From contig JAWZXG010000029.1 of the NCBI GenBank assembly GCA_037178625.1, forward strand, positions 182,650-246,649: a DNA stretch of 64,000 bases, written 5' to 3'. The translations under genes and the position numbers were made by a program. Positions 41,979-52,295 of the stretch are shown piece after piece (the stretch's first letter is position 1; each line of letters starts with the position of its first letter). The stretch comes from Skeletonema tropicum (taxonomy: Eukaryota; Bacillariophyta; Thalassiosirophyceae; Thalassiosirales; Thalassiosiraceae). Below the pieces are notes generated by a model. That model ran no database searches. It was not told the origin of the DNA and saw only the letters and a list, made by a program, of their open reading frames with translations.

Positions 41979-43283
41979 TCAGAGCATGTCCACGTCTTCA
42001 TTTGCCACATGATGTACTGTGGCTTTCTTTTCTGTGAAAGCTCCATACATCATTATTCCACTAACTACTACCACTAGACTGACAAATTTAGAATCGCTCC
42101 AGCACATTTCTCTACCACCCCACTTCTCACAAAGGAAATAGGCACCAGCTGCAAAAACAAGTACTGCTTGTAGACCCTTTAGTATACCTGCAGATGTTGC
42201 TCCACCTGGAAAATACTTCAGAGTTACAAAGTACGTCAGGGAGTGCACAAAGTTCGAAACTGTAATGGATCCTAATATGAACAAAGCTTCAAGTGCAGTT
42301 GTGTCCGATTCTCTCATGGGGGCCAAAATCAGCGGCTCAAGGCGCGGAAGTGTGTAGAATATTTGCCAAAATAGAAACGCCAACGTTGCAACCATCCCTT
42401 GGATAGCACAATTGGCACGAACTGATAGATGATCTCTCTCTTTGGGTGTGTCATTTGTACTCAGTGAATTGTCGGCATTGGTCGGAGAAGGCGTCATAAT
42501 CCTTTCACACATCACATACGTCAATCCATGAAATGATGATCCAACAAGAACTAGAATTGCTCCCATGAACACGTTTTCGCCCACTGCTTTGGAGTCAAGC
42601 GCAGTCAACGCCAAGCCAAGGACGACTAGACACACACCAGCCCACTGGAGTTTCACCATGGATCGCGAAAGCAAAACTCTTGAGAATATGGCCGCCCAAA
42701 TGGTAACTGAGCTGTAAATAATTGCAAATACTGTTGGGCCGGCTAAATTGTTTCCAGTGTACACCATTGATTGAGCAAATATGTCAAACATAGCTATACC
42801 AGATGCTTTGAGAAGCAGCGTTCTATCAGATGGCCAATGTTCTTCTTCCTCTTCAATCTCTTTCGGCATGTGTGATAATGCAGCAAGAGAGTTATCATCT
42901 TGCGCATTGTACCGTTTCTTTTGGTCGCCTCCGGATAGTAAGTGTTTCATCGAACTGTCCGACTTTTGTTTGGTACGAGGCGAACAACGAAATGTAAAGA
43001 TGGCTAAGGCTGGTCCTATGTAGTAAAATAACATGTACAGTTGACACTTCGGGTTGGCTAGGCCTGCATGAGTTGCATAGGCCATTAGAATTGGCTGCGT
43101 CACTCCTGACAGCACATAAAGTATGGCGTTGGTGTATACCCACGTCATTGATGGATGTTGCTCTGCCATGATGTTGCTCTCCTTTCTTTTCACTGCTTTG
43201 CGAAGAGTTGTATTACTAGTAGATGATAGTGAAACTTGTGTAGAGGATTGGCGGCGACAACGGGTGCTGGTGTCGACGGGCAT
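41979..43283 (-). CDS. DMT-superfamily (EamA/SLC35-like) multi-spanning transporter
   Basis: The frame is open from 43340, but that upstream codon is GTG; the first ATG in frame is at 43283 and gives 434 residues. Hydrophobic segments are spread over the whole protein, about ten in number, for example TWVYTNAILYVLSGVTQPIL, LYMLFYYIGPALAIF, TVFAIIYSSVTIWAAIFS, LVVLGLALTA and SLVVVVSGIMMYGAF. The two-half layout with a hydrophilic loop between halves fits the drug/metabolite transporter fold that includes SLC35 nucleotide-sugar and related carriers. SSVTIWAAIFSRVLL resembles the EamA helix-4/5 region. The substrate is unknown. A copy with one frameshift is at 46454-47757. Confidence 0.8.
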   Translation of the reverse strand: MPVDTSTRCRRQSSTQVSLSSTSNTTLRKAVKRKESNIMAEQHPSMTWVYTNAILYVLSGVTQPILMAYATHAGLANPKCQLYMLFYYIGPALAIFTFRCSPRTKQKSDSSMKHLLSGGDQKKRYNAQDDNSLAALSHMPKEIEEEEEHWPSDRTLLLKASGIAMFDIFAQSMVYTGNNLAGPTVFAIIYSSVTIWAAIFSRVLLSRSMVKLQWAGVCLVVLGLALTALDSKAVGENVFMGAILVLVGSSFHGLTYVMCERIMTPSPTNADNSLSTNDTPKERDHLSVRANCAIQGMVATLAFLFWQIFYTLPRLEPLILAPMRESDTTALEALFILGSITVSNFVHSLTYFVTLKYFPGGATSAGILKGLQAVLVFAAGAYFLCEKWGGREMCWSDSKFVSLVVVVSGIMMYGAFTEKKATVHHVANEDVDML

Positions 43284-44867
43284 GCCTTTGCCTTTGAGTT
43301 CCGGGTAGCGTCGGTTCTCTTTGCCAATCCAAGATTGCACCTACACTTCTTACTTCATGTATTTACTCCAAACTCGACAACGGTGATAGGCGGTGTAATA
43401 CATACTTTGTACTTTGTAAGTACCTTTTTTCGGGCAGGGCACTAAAAGAATGGGCTGCGTATCGCAGACAGACCACTCATACATATCATCCCGTTTGTTC
43501 TTTGTTCTTCTTCTATGTACGAGAGGTACAGTAGATTCGAAGTACGTACAGTTAGCTAGTAGCAAAATTCAAAATTCAAAATCGGTCGCATGTCGGAAGT
43601 CGGAAGGATTGCCGCTTCACGGGTTCTAAGGCCTACGTAGGAATTCAAATCTTCGTAGAACGTACATATTACCTGTAAGTCCTACCTAATGCTGCACTTT
43701 TTGACATCAACCATGAAGCTGCCGCTCCTACCGACGGCCCCAACAATGCACACGCTTCAAATATAACCAATATACGCACCTATATCGCTCTCCATTACTA
43801 TTGGGTATATTATGGAGGCGTTCCTTTGTCGAGGTAGATGCCGTCGTTGAGTTATTTTACTCGCCATCAACGATATGAAAATTGGTCATCTTCGTCCACC
43901 TGTGATATGATCCTTTTGGCAATGATACTCTGCACTACAAGGTCCCCTACTTTACATATCTCATCTGCAACATAGTATTGACTTCCGAGGTCGTGCCCCA
44001 CGTATGAGAGTGCTCCCTCTATTTATTATTACCCAGGCGCACATGTGATCGGATATGTGATGTTTCACATAATTAATATGCAACAATCAACCATATAAAC
44101 AGTCCATAACAACAATACAAACACAATTCTTCAACTCACAACATAAAAGAGGATGTCGGGGGGGTATACACGCTTCAGTAGCCGCAATATAGGTGTAGAT
44201 GTCATATTTTATCATGGTGTAGAGGCCTACATTTTTTTGTAATTTATTGTACCAAAATAATATTTCATATTATCCGATTGAAAACACTACTCCAAACAAT
44301 ACCAATGTATATTATTACCGCAATGATTTGTTAGTTCTGTTTTGGATGTGTTTTTGGAATTATTGGTGGCTGTATACAACAATTGATGGTGGTTATTGTG
44401 CCCATTTGAGACGAGTTTTTTGTAATTATTGACTCGTCGCTTCAAGGAGACAATAAGACTCTTTTTATTAGGTTTATGCCCCCCAATCATCGCTCTCTAT
44501 CATATTATAACTGGGGCATAAGTTTCAGGGCTTCGTTCCTTCTGTGATGCATCCTTTGGTGAGAGTGTCGGTCGCAACAAGGCGACAGGTGGCTTTTCAT
44601 GATGGTGTGGCTAGATCACTTATATTCTTGGTGAATACGGTGATTACTGTGGCGATAAGCATCACCTACGAATAATATATGTTTGGTTGTCGATTGAGAG
44701 GGGCAGGGCGGAGTGATGGCACACCCTACTGCCTCTCTTTTTGGATAAATACGGCAGCGGCAGACTGTGTCGTCGAGGGGAAATTTCTAGCGATAAAATA
44801 TGTCGACGAGAATTAATTCGACGTTATTGTATACTGGTGAACTTTTTAGCGAATGAACTACACCCAT
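43284..44867. other. Gene-free inner part of the left arm
   Basis: This 1.58 kb stretch between the transporter ATG and the palindrome axis should hold the transporter promoter and otherwise AT-rich DNA. Small direct repeats (AAATTC, GTCGGAA) lie near 43565-43605, and a G7 run is at about 44158-44164. The open frame at 44247-44432 is Tyr/Asn-rich and not a credible gene. I see no tRNA, telomere repeat or transposase. With its mirror it forms a 3.2 kb gene-free centre. Confidence 0.5.
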
Positions 44868-44877
44868 ATGGGTGTAG
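44858..44877. repeat. Axis of the giant inverted repeat: perfect 20-bp palindrome
   Basis: CTACACCCAT is followed directly by its reverse complement, with the axis between 44867 and 44868 and no spacer. Just outside, the arms differ by a few bases and indels (about 15 bp each side); beyond that they match closely for kilobases. A spacer-free axis with small local mismatches is seen in fold-back chimeric reads and in real palindromes formed at short inverted repeats. Confidence 0.9.
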
Positions 44878-46453
44878 AGTTCGCTGCCAAAAAAAGTTCA
44901 CCAGTATACAATAACGTCGAATTAATTCTCGTCGACATATTTTATCGCTAGAAATTTCCCCTCGACGACACAGTCTGCCGCTGCCGTATTTATCCAAAAA
45001 GAGAGGCAGTAGGGTGTGCCATCACTCCGCCCTGCCCCTCTCAATCGACAACCAAACATATATTATTCGTAGGTGATGCTTATCGCCACAGTAATCACCG
45101 TATTCACCAAGAATATAAGTGATCTAGCCACACCATCATGAAAAGCCACCTGTCGCCTTGTTGCGACCGACACTCTCACCAAAGGATGCATCACAGAAGG
45201 AACGAAGCCCTGAAACTTATGCCCCAGTTATAATATGATATAGAGCGATGATTGGGGGGCATAAACCTAATAAAAAGAGTCTTATTGTCTCCTTGAAGCG
45301 ACGAGTCAATAATTACAAAAAACTCGTCTCAAATGGGCACAATAACCACCATCAATTGTTGTATACAGCCACCAATAATTCCAAAAACACATCCAAAAAC
45401 AGAACTAACAAATCATTGCGGTAATAATATACATTGGTATTGTTTGGAGTAGTGTTTTCAATCGGATAATATGAAATATTATTTTGGTACAATAAATTAC
45501 AAAAAAATGTAGGCCTCTACACCATGATAAATATGACATCTACACCTATATTGCGGCTACTGAAGCGTGTATACCCCCCCGACATCCTCTTTTATGTTGT
45601 GAGTTGAAGAATTGTGTTTGTATTGTTGTTATGGACTGTTTATATGGTTGATTGTTGCATATTAATTATGTGAAACATCACATATCCGATCACATGTGCG
45701 CCTGGGTAATAATAAATAGAGGGAGCACTCTCATACGTGGGGCACGACCTCGGAAGTCAATACTATGTTGCAGATGAGATATGTAAAGTAGGGGACCTTG
45801 TAGTGCAGAGTATCATTGCCAAAAGGATCATATCACAGGTGGACGAAGATGACCAATTTTCATATCGTTGATGGCGAGTAAAATAACTCAACGACGGCAT
45901 CTACCTCGACAAAGGAACGCCTCCATAATATACCCAATAGTAATGGAGAGCGATATAGGTGCGTATATTGGTTATATTTGAAGCGTGTGCATTGTTGGGG
46001 CCGTCGGTAGGAGCGGCAGCTTCATGGTTGATGTCAAAAAGTGCAGCATTAGGTAGGACTTACAGGTAATATGTACGTTCTACGAAGATTTGAATTCCTA
46101 CGTAGGCCTTAGAACCCGTGAAGCGGCAATCCTTCCGACTTCCGACATGCGACCGATTTTGAATTTTGAATTTTGCTACTAGCTAACTGTACGTACTTCG
46201 AATCTACTGTACCTCTCGTACATAGAAGAAGAACAAAGAACAAACGGGATGATATGTATGAGTGGTCTGTCTGCGATACGCAGCCCATTCTTTTAGTGCC
46301 CTGCCCGAAAAAAGGTACTTACAAAGTACAAAGTATGTATTACACCGCCTATCACCGTTGTCGAGTTTGGAGTAAATACATGAAGTAAGAAGTGTAGGTG
46401 CAATCTTGGATTGGCAAAGAGAACCGACGCTACCCGAACTCAAAGGCAAAGGC
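44868..46453. other. Gene-free inner part of the right arm
   Basis: This is the mirror of 43284-44867, with scattered one-base indels and substitutions, for example one fewer T in the ATTTTAT run near 45530. It ends at the ATG of the transporter copy. Nothing further is recognised. Confidence 0.5.
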
Positions 46454-47757
46454 ATGCCCGTCGACACCAGCACCCGTTGTCGCCGCCAATCCTCTACACA
46501 AGTTTCACTATCATCTACTAGTAATACAACTCTTCGCAAAGCAGTGAAAAGAAAGGAGAGCAACATCATGGCAGAGCAACATCCATCAATGACGTGGGTA
46601 TACACCAACGCCATACTTTATGTGCTGTCAGGAGTGACGCAGCCAATTCTAATGGCCTATGCAACTCATGCAGGCCTAGCCAACCCGAAGTGTCAACTGT
46701 ACATGTTATTTTACTACATAGGACCAGCCTTAGCCATCTTTACATTTCGTTGTTCGCCTCGTACCAAACAAAAGTCGGACAGTTCGATGAAACACTTACT
46801 ATCCGGAGGCGACCAAAAGAAACGGTACAATGCGCAAGATGATAACTCTCTTGCTGCATTATCACACATGCCGAAAGAGATAGAAGAGGAAGAAGAACAT
46901 TGGCCATCTGATAGAACGCTGCTTCTCAAAGCATCTGGTATAGCTATGTTTGACATATTTGCTCAATCAATGGTGTACACTGGAAACAATTTAGCCGGCC
47001 CAACAGTATTTGCAATTATTTACAGCTCAGTTACGATTTGGGCGGCCATATTCTCAAGAGTTTTGCTTTCGCGATCCATGGTGAAACTCCAGTGGCTGGT
47101 GTGTGTCTAGTCGTCATTGGCTTGGCGTTGACTGCGCGTGACTCCAAAGCAGTGGGCGAAAATGTCTTCATGGGAGCAATTCTAGTTCTTGTTGGATCAT
47201 CATTTCATGGATTGACGTATGTGATGTGTGAAAGGATTATGACGCCTTCTCCGACCAATGCCGACAATTCACTGAGTACAAATGACACACCCAAAGAGAG
47301 AGATCATCTATCAGTTCGTGCCAATTGTGCTATCCAAGGGATGGTTGCAACGTTGGCGTTTCTATTTTGGCAAATATTCTACACACTGCCGCGCCTTGAG
47401 CCGCTGATTTTGGCCCCTATGAGAGAATCGGACACAACTGCACTTGAAGCTTTGTTCATATTAGGATCCATTACAGTTTCGAACTTTGTGCACTCCCTGA
47501 CGTACTTTGTGACTCTGAAGTATTTCCCAGGTGGGCACACATCTGCAGGTATACTAAAGGGTCTACAAGCAGTACTTGTTTTTGCAGCTGGTGCCTATTT
47601 CCTTTGTGAGAAGTGGGGTGGTAGAGAAATGTGCTGGAGCGATTCTAAATTTGTCAGTCTAGTGGTAGTAGTTAGTGGAATAATGATGTATGGAGCTTTC
47701 ACAGAGAAGAAAGCCACAGTACATCATGTGGCAAATGAAGACGTGGACATGCTCTGA
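46454..47757 (+). pseudogene. Second copy of the DMT-type transporter, one frameshift
   Basis: The ATG at 46454 corresponds to the left-arm start at 43283. The copy reads correctly until about 47094, where one G of a GGG run is missing (GTGGCT instead of GTGGGCT) and a TAG stops the frame at 47108-47110. The second half is open in another frame to the normal stop at 47755-47757. Other differences are few: two synonymous changes, V-L to V-I and L to R just after the shift, and a local GGAGCAAC to GGGCACAC change. With so little other damage, a consensus error or very recent mutation is likelier than an old pseudogene. Confidence 0.8.
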
Positions 47758-48312
47758 GTACATCGGTTTGTTGCTTTTCACAGGGTATTGAAAGTAATGT
47801 AAATTAAATGATTGTTATTATTGTCAAAATCACTTTGCGTGCACCACTCAAATAATTCCAACGCATATAAACAACACAAGAGTATCATTGAAAGAAAGGA
47901 ACTAAAGATGTGGCCACGGGAACATGTGGCACAACATCATATTACTCCCATGTTTTTGGTGTATAACCTATTTCTGGTGATCTTTGATCTTTCTCACTTC
48001 CACACATGTTTCTTAGTTTAAAGAAAGATGCCGTTTTCCGACGGGCCATGGCCACTCCATGGCCATAAGTAATCCATAATCTACATCTTCTATCGTACTT
48101 CGTATGCTGTAGCTGTGTCTTGCGTTTCCCACATCCCACGGCCTTTATCATTGTAGATAGTATCGTAGCGCCTTAGCTGATAACCACCAACAAAATCTTC
48201 GGATTTGTAGGGCGGAGACTATTTCACGAGATTTCAAGCTTCAAACTGCCGTGAGATACTGTGGTAACATAAGAAGTTTCATCTCCCAGAACAACAATAA
48301 CAGCAACATAAA
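47758..48312. other. Spacer between transporter and dioxygenase copies, diverged from its mirror
   Basis: This is the mirror of 41435-41978 with real structural differences. An extra GTGGCCAC-containing 16-bp piece lies near 47911-47926, a GGCCATGGCC block replaces the GC-rich patch (48043-48068), and several short changes lie near 48080-48105. These multi-base changes are not typical of consensus errors. Confidence 0.55.
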
Positions 48313-49160
48313 ATGACAGCAGTAGGAAACGACACATACATCGACTATGAAAAATACCCAATCGATCAATTTGATAATGATGACGACGGCAGATATAATT
48401 CTCTTCTCCAACGCAGTATCAAACAAATGAATCGTGATGGTTTTCTTTCACTGACTTCATTCCTCCTCCCTGATGCAGTCAATGCGCTGACGTCATGTAT
48501 ACTGAAACTAGAGAAAGATGGGGTTGGTTTTTACTCGACAGACAGCCACAATGTTTTTCTAGATGCAGATGAGCAGAGTGGAGCGAAGTCCTCTTTGCAC
48601 CCAAGCCGGATACAACTTAAGTCATCCAAACACATAATCAATGCGAGTGATCTACTACTAGCGACAGAAGCTCCTAACTTGGATGAGATCTTCATGACGC
48701 AACGTTCTGTTCTCCAATTTCATCAGCTCTGTCATGCAGACAAAGTTATATCCCTCCACTGACCCATATGGCAAGTTCTATGCAAATATATTCCGAGAGG
48801 GTGATGGATTGAATTATCATTTTGATCGATCGGAGTACAGCATATCTTTGATATTACAACCATCAGAGGAGGGTGGTGAATTTCAATTTCTACCGAACTC
48901 AAGAACAATCGTCGAAGGATGGGATGAAATGATCTTGGACATAGACGACATTGCTGATGCAATTGCCACCGCATTCATTAGAAATGAAGAGGCCTAAATT
49001 GGCTGCAGGCGATCTCTACTTATTTCGAGGCCAGAACTCTCTACATCGTGTTTCAGAGATTCAAAAAGGAAAGCGAATCAACATTATCCTAACATTCAAT
49101 ACTGAGCCCGAGGTTAGATTGAACCAGTACACGTTGCAAAAATTCTTCGGGGTTCTATAG
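48313..49160 (+). pseudogene. Second copy of the 2OG-Fe(II) dioxygenase, two frameshifts
   Basis: The start at 48313 and the stop at 49158-49160 match the left copy. One extra C near 48714 and one extra C near 48967 each shift the frame, so the protein is readable in three overlapping frames. The His-x-Asp motif lies in the second piece; the second metal His and the 2OG Arg lie in the third. Between shifts the residues are almost identical to the left copy (for example D to E in NTEPEV near the end). Confidence 0.8.
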
Positions 49161-49169
49161 CAATGGTAT

Positions 49170-50697
49170 CTATGTTAAGTCTGATTCCAAAAATCTGATA
49201 ACGCTCTCTTCTGTCAGGATCAATAATCATTAATTCGTCCAAACACTCCTTTGCTCGTTCGCACAATTCAGTTTTGTTATCATCAACCTCTTTTGACTTA
49301 AACTCCAATAATGTTGTCAGCACAAGATATGCATCCCTAAATAAGCCCATTTGCATTTCGCCCCTTTGCCTTTTATGTCTATCCTGGGTATTAACTTCAA
49401 AATTATCTTCTTTCTCCACATCAATCAGCTCTTGAATAGAGTCAACCATTTCGTATAGCAAGTCTTCAAATTCCTCTGTTACTTCTGCATCGGCACCAGC
49501 ATCAACTATAGTACGCTTCGCCCACGTAACAATAAAACGATGATAAAACCATATCGTTTGATCATCGGGCTCTGTGAATATTGCATCCAGCAGAATGCCA
49601 TCCCATTCCTCTCGGACCAAAGTAATTGCTTCCTCCGCTTCACCTGCGCTAGATGCCGAATCATCTGATGATCGAAACTCCAACACCAATGGCAAAAGTT
49701 TTGATGATCGATAATGGAAAGCCGATCCATTCGAGAAGTTGTCTTGAATCTTAGCCGTGCTGAAATCCCATTCGTTCATGATTATCTTCTCCAATTCTCG
49801 TTTGGATAGAGGCGCCGTTGTTGACTTGGTTGCGTAAGAATTATTACTCCCCCCTTTGCAACTACTACTCATCCCAACAGCTCTGCAAGCATTTTGAGAG
49901 ATTTGAGGACCCATCATCCACACATCTTTGTTTTCATTCTCTATCTGACGCATCCATGCCGACCAAGAGCCGGTAAAACTATCTGCAGCCGATGGTGTAA
50001 TTGGAGCATCACTATCAACATTGTTTCCGTCGACATTATTATTCTCACTTGTGGTGATGGTTACGTCATTCCCACCACACGATCCAAGTAAACCAACTAT
50101 AAACCGACGGAAGTTCCAACAGTGGAAATTGCGCTCGTCCAATTGCAAAAATTGAACACATAATTCAAGCTCCGACTGAAGAATTGATTTCATGTTGGTC
50201 CAATGCTCTTCATTTTTTTGTGACGTGCCATTCATAAAGTAAACAAGCGCCCATTTACGATGAAACCATGCTGAGTACGATTTTGGATTGCGTTGGAGAC
50301 AGTGAGCAGTAAGTTTAAGCCTCCGCTTCAATGTCGAGAGTGGAAGATTTTGAACTGATGTCATCATCGACGTCATCTTGATGGTGGATGAGATAGACAA
50401 GCATTTCTCTTCGTATATTCCACAAATGAGAAGGGTCGGGGTTGACACTTAGCATCTTTTCTGTAAGTGCCAACAATACTTGTAGGAGAAGGGGCAGGGG
50501 CATCAGCAGCGTCATTTGATGTCTCCTCTGTCGTATCTATATTCGATAACGGAGGAGGCGAGGCAAAGAGACGCCGCCGCTGTTTGAGCAATTCCTCACT
50601 CAGATGATTCCATTGCTGCGCCTTGCTGCCCAATTTGGCACGAGTGTCGGGGTGAAGGAGACGAGCTTTGTATTCTTGCACGCTTTTGGCCGTGCAT
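49170..50697 (-). pseudogene. Second copy of Rab geranylgeranyltransferase alpha, several frameshifts
   Basis: The ATG equivalent is at 50697 and the stop equivalent at 49170-49172. Frameshifts include an extra A soon after the start (near 50678), an extra A near 50482 and an extra G near 50321. A compensated pair lies near 49335-49375. There is also an in-frame extra TCA (Ser) near 49706, which looks like a true polymorphism. A 360-codon stretch from about 50320 downward remains open, and its residues match the left copy closely. Confidence 0.8.
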
Positions 50698-51259
50698 TGT
50701 GATCTACTTATTGTCAAAGGCAGCAGGATTAGGAGGAAGCAGCAGATCTTGTGGATTTCATGGTGGAGGTGCTGCTATCTGCTATCGATCGAGGTGTCGG
50801 TCATAGGCAAACCGGGATAGTTGACGCGTGGGCGTGCCCACAACATACCATGGTTGAAGGAGAGGCTTGAACGGGGAATATTGGGGATTTTTGGTCGATA
50901 TAAGGGTTAAATTCGGGCAATTTGAGCTCATTTGTACCCGATTATGTGTAGTTGTGGGCCCCACGTGGGCGCCATCCACAACATACCATGAAACGCGCCC
51001 ACTATCCCGGCACGCCTAGTCGGTCAGGACTTCTATCTATTTGCGCGGGAAGGATCAACAGGACACCCAGATAGAGGACACTGTGTCCAACCTCCGATAT
51101 CTTCCTCCTTTATGTCACTAACTGTCACTGGCTCCTGGCTCTTCCTGGCTCGTCCCTCCGTAGCTTCGGTGTCGGCCTGAGAGCTGAGAGCTGAGCTCAT
51201 TCAGCATCTACATATGGCAACGTCATTCAGTAAGTAGCATTCTATCGTGTGGGGCTGAT
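50698..51259. promoter_or_regulatory. Divergent spacer, RabGGTase alpha / DUF1990 copies, enlarged by a MITE
   Basis: This is the mirror of the 327-bp spacer 38735-39061 but 562 bp long. The increase comes from the 215-bp MITE and from short tandem duplications, for example TCCTGGCTC repeats near 51131-51150 and GAGAGCTGAGAGCTGAG at about 51180-51196. An 11-bp segment next to the MITE site and a 10-bp segment before the DUF1990 start are missing relative to the left arm. Confidence 0.65.
50804..51018. mobile_element. 215-bp MITE with terminal inverted repeats and 8-bp target duplication GTCGGTCA
   Basis: The ends are inverted: TAGGCAAACCGGGATAGT on the left and, read from the right end, TAGGCGTGCCGGGATAGT. 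The octamer GTCGGTCA flanks both sides (50796-50803 and 51019-51026) and is present once at the matching left-arm site (38963-38970). The complete empty site proves insertion. Inside, CACAACATACCATG occurs twice in the same orientation near the two ends. There is no coding capacity. An 8-bp duplication with TAGG-type ends suggests mobilisation by a hAT- or P-like transposase; the family is inference. Confidence 0.93.
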
Positions 51260-52164
51260 ATGCGGTGGGTTCTGCTTCTTTTCACAGCGGCAGCAGCTGC
51301 GACTTCTGCAATCGACGATGCGCCAAAGCTCAGAACACGCTTCACATTTCGTCGCCCAACTGGAGATAATGTCTTCAGCATTCTCTTTGGTTGCGATGAT
51401 CTACATCAGTTACCAGAGAAAGAAGTGAAGTTTAATCACAACAGTATTGGGATAACAGGTCCTGTACTTTGCAACAATCCTGATTCGAATGTGTTTCCTT
51501 TGTGTAGTGGATATCCATGGGATGACGAGAGCAACTCAATAGATTCCTTGATCGATTTGCACGCTCTTCCCTCTTCCAGCTACACTTCAGACAATGTCGC
51601 TTGTAGCAGTATCAGTCACAACGGTTGGAGAATCTTGCGATTTCACAAACGAGTAGGATCTGGAAAACGTTGCTACAAAACGAATCCAAAATGCAATTTA
51701 TAACTGGGACTTTGTTTCATGTGACGGAAAGAAATCAACAGGAATATTGGCACCCAAGAAATCTGTACATATTGCAAATATCAAACAAACACAATCTGCA
51801 ATCCATTCGAGAAGAGGTCTGATGGGAACTTTCTCTGAGATACCTCTTCTCAGACCTCTGTTTGTCATAAATCCAATACATGTCATCTGCGACATGAAAA
51901 ATTGCCGTCATAAAAGCAACCCAAGCAGCAGCCTCATATCTTCATCAAGTTATGCAACTCTTGATGGACATTTACTGGCTGGAGAAGAAAGAGTTTCAGT
52001 AGCATTGAGGTGGAAATGATGCGGTTGACGTTGAAATTATTTCATTCTCTCGCTCTGCTCCATCCATCAATGGTCGCATCGTATGGCCATTCATTGGGAG
52101 AATGCAGAAGCTATTTTTCCTGAAAGAAATGGAGCATCTATCGAGGGTTGCTAAATGTAAATGA
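51260..52164 (+). pseudogene. Second copy of the DUF1990 gene, several frameshifts
   Basis: The ATG at 51260 and the stop equivalent at 52162-52164 match the left copy. The signal peptide reads MRWVLLL instead of MWWVLLL. One A is missing near 51535 and six bases (CCCTCT-type duplication) are added near 51570. An extra A lies near 51680 and an extra G near 52010. The conserved GHLLAGEERVSVAL block is intact just before the last shift. Confidence 0.78.
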
Positions 52165-52295
52165 ACTGTTCTTCTAGCTTATTCTATAATATATGTCAAG
52201 AATGTATCATCCTTTCATTTTCTCGTGATGTGATTTGTATGTGTACATTGATCAAAAGTAGTATGTTGTTGTTGCTGCTGTGTTGATTGGTAGAA

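Larger units (their letters stand above)
26052..44867. repeat. Left arm of a giant inverted repeat (intact copy)
   Basis: Every feature from about 26052 to 44867 recurs in reverse complement between 44868 and the window end. Position x pairs with roughly 89735 minus x near the axis, drifting by about 300 bp at the outer end because of indels in the right arm. The arm carries eight intact genes. Its outer border is not defined, because the right arm is still matching at 64000; the repeat may continue left past 26052. Confidence 0.93.

Noticed and set aside
43284..43340. Transporter start at 43340
   Set aside because: The first codon there is GTG, and nuclear genes normally start at ATG; the first in-frame ATG is at 43283.
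44247..44490. Two overlapping open frames near the palindrome centre, Tyr/Asn- and Lys/Asn-rich
   Set aside because: Both are short and compositionally simple, follow AT-rich DNA, and have no recognisable motif; the mirror copy does not conserve them better than noncoding DNA.
44700..45050. Telomere or hairpin chromosome end at the axis
   Set aside because: No CCCTAA/TTAGGG-type repeats or subtelomeric satellite are visible near 44867.
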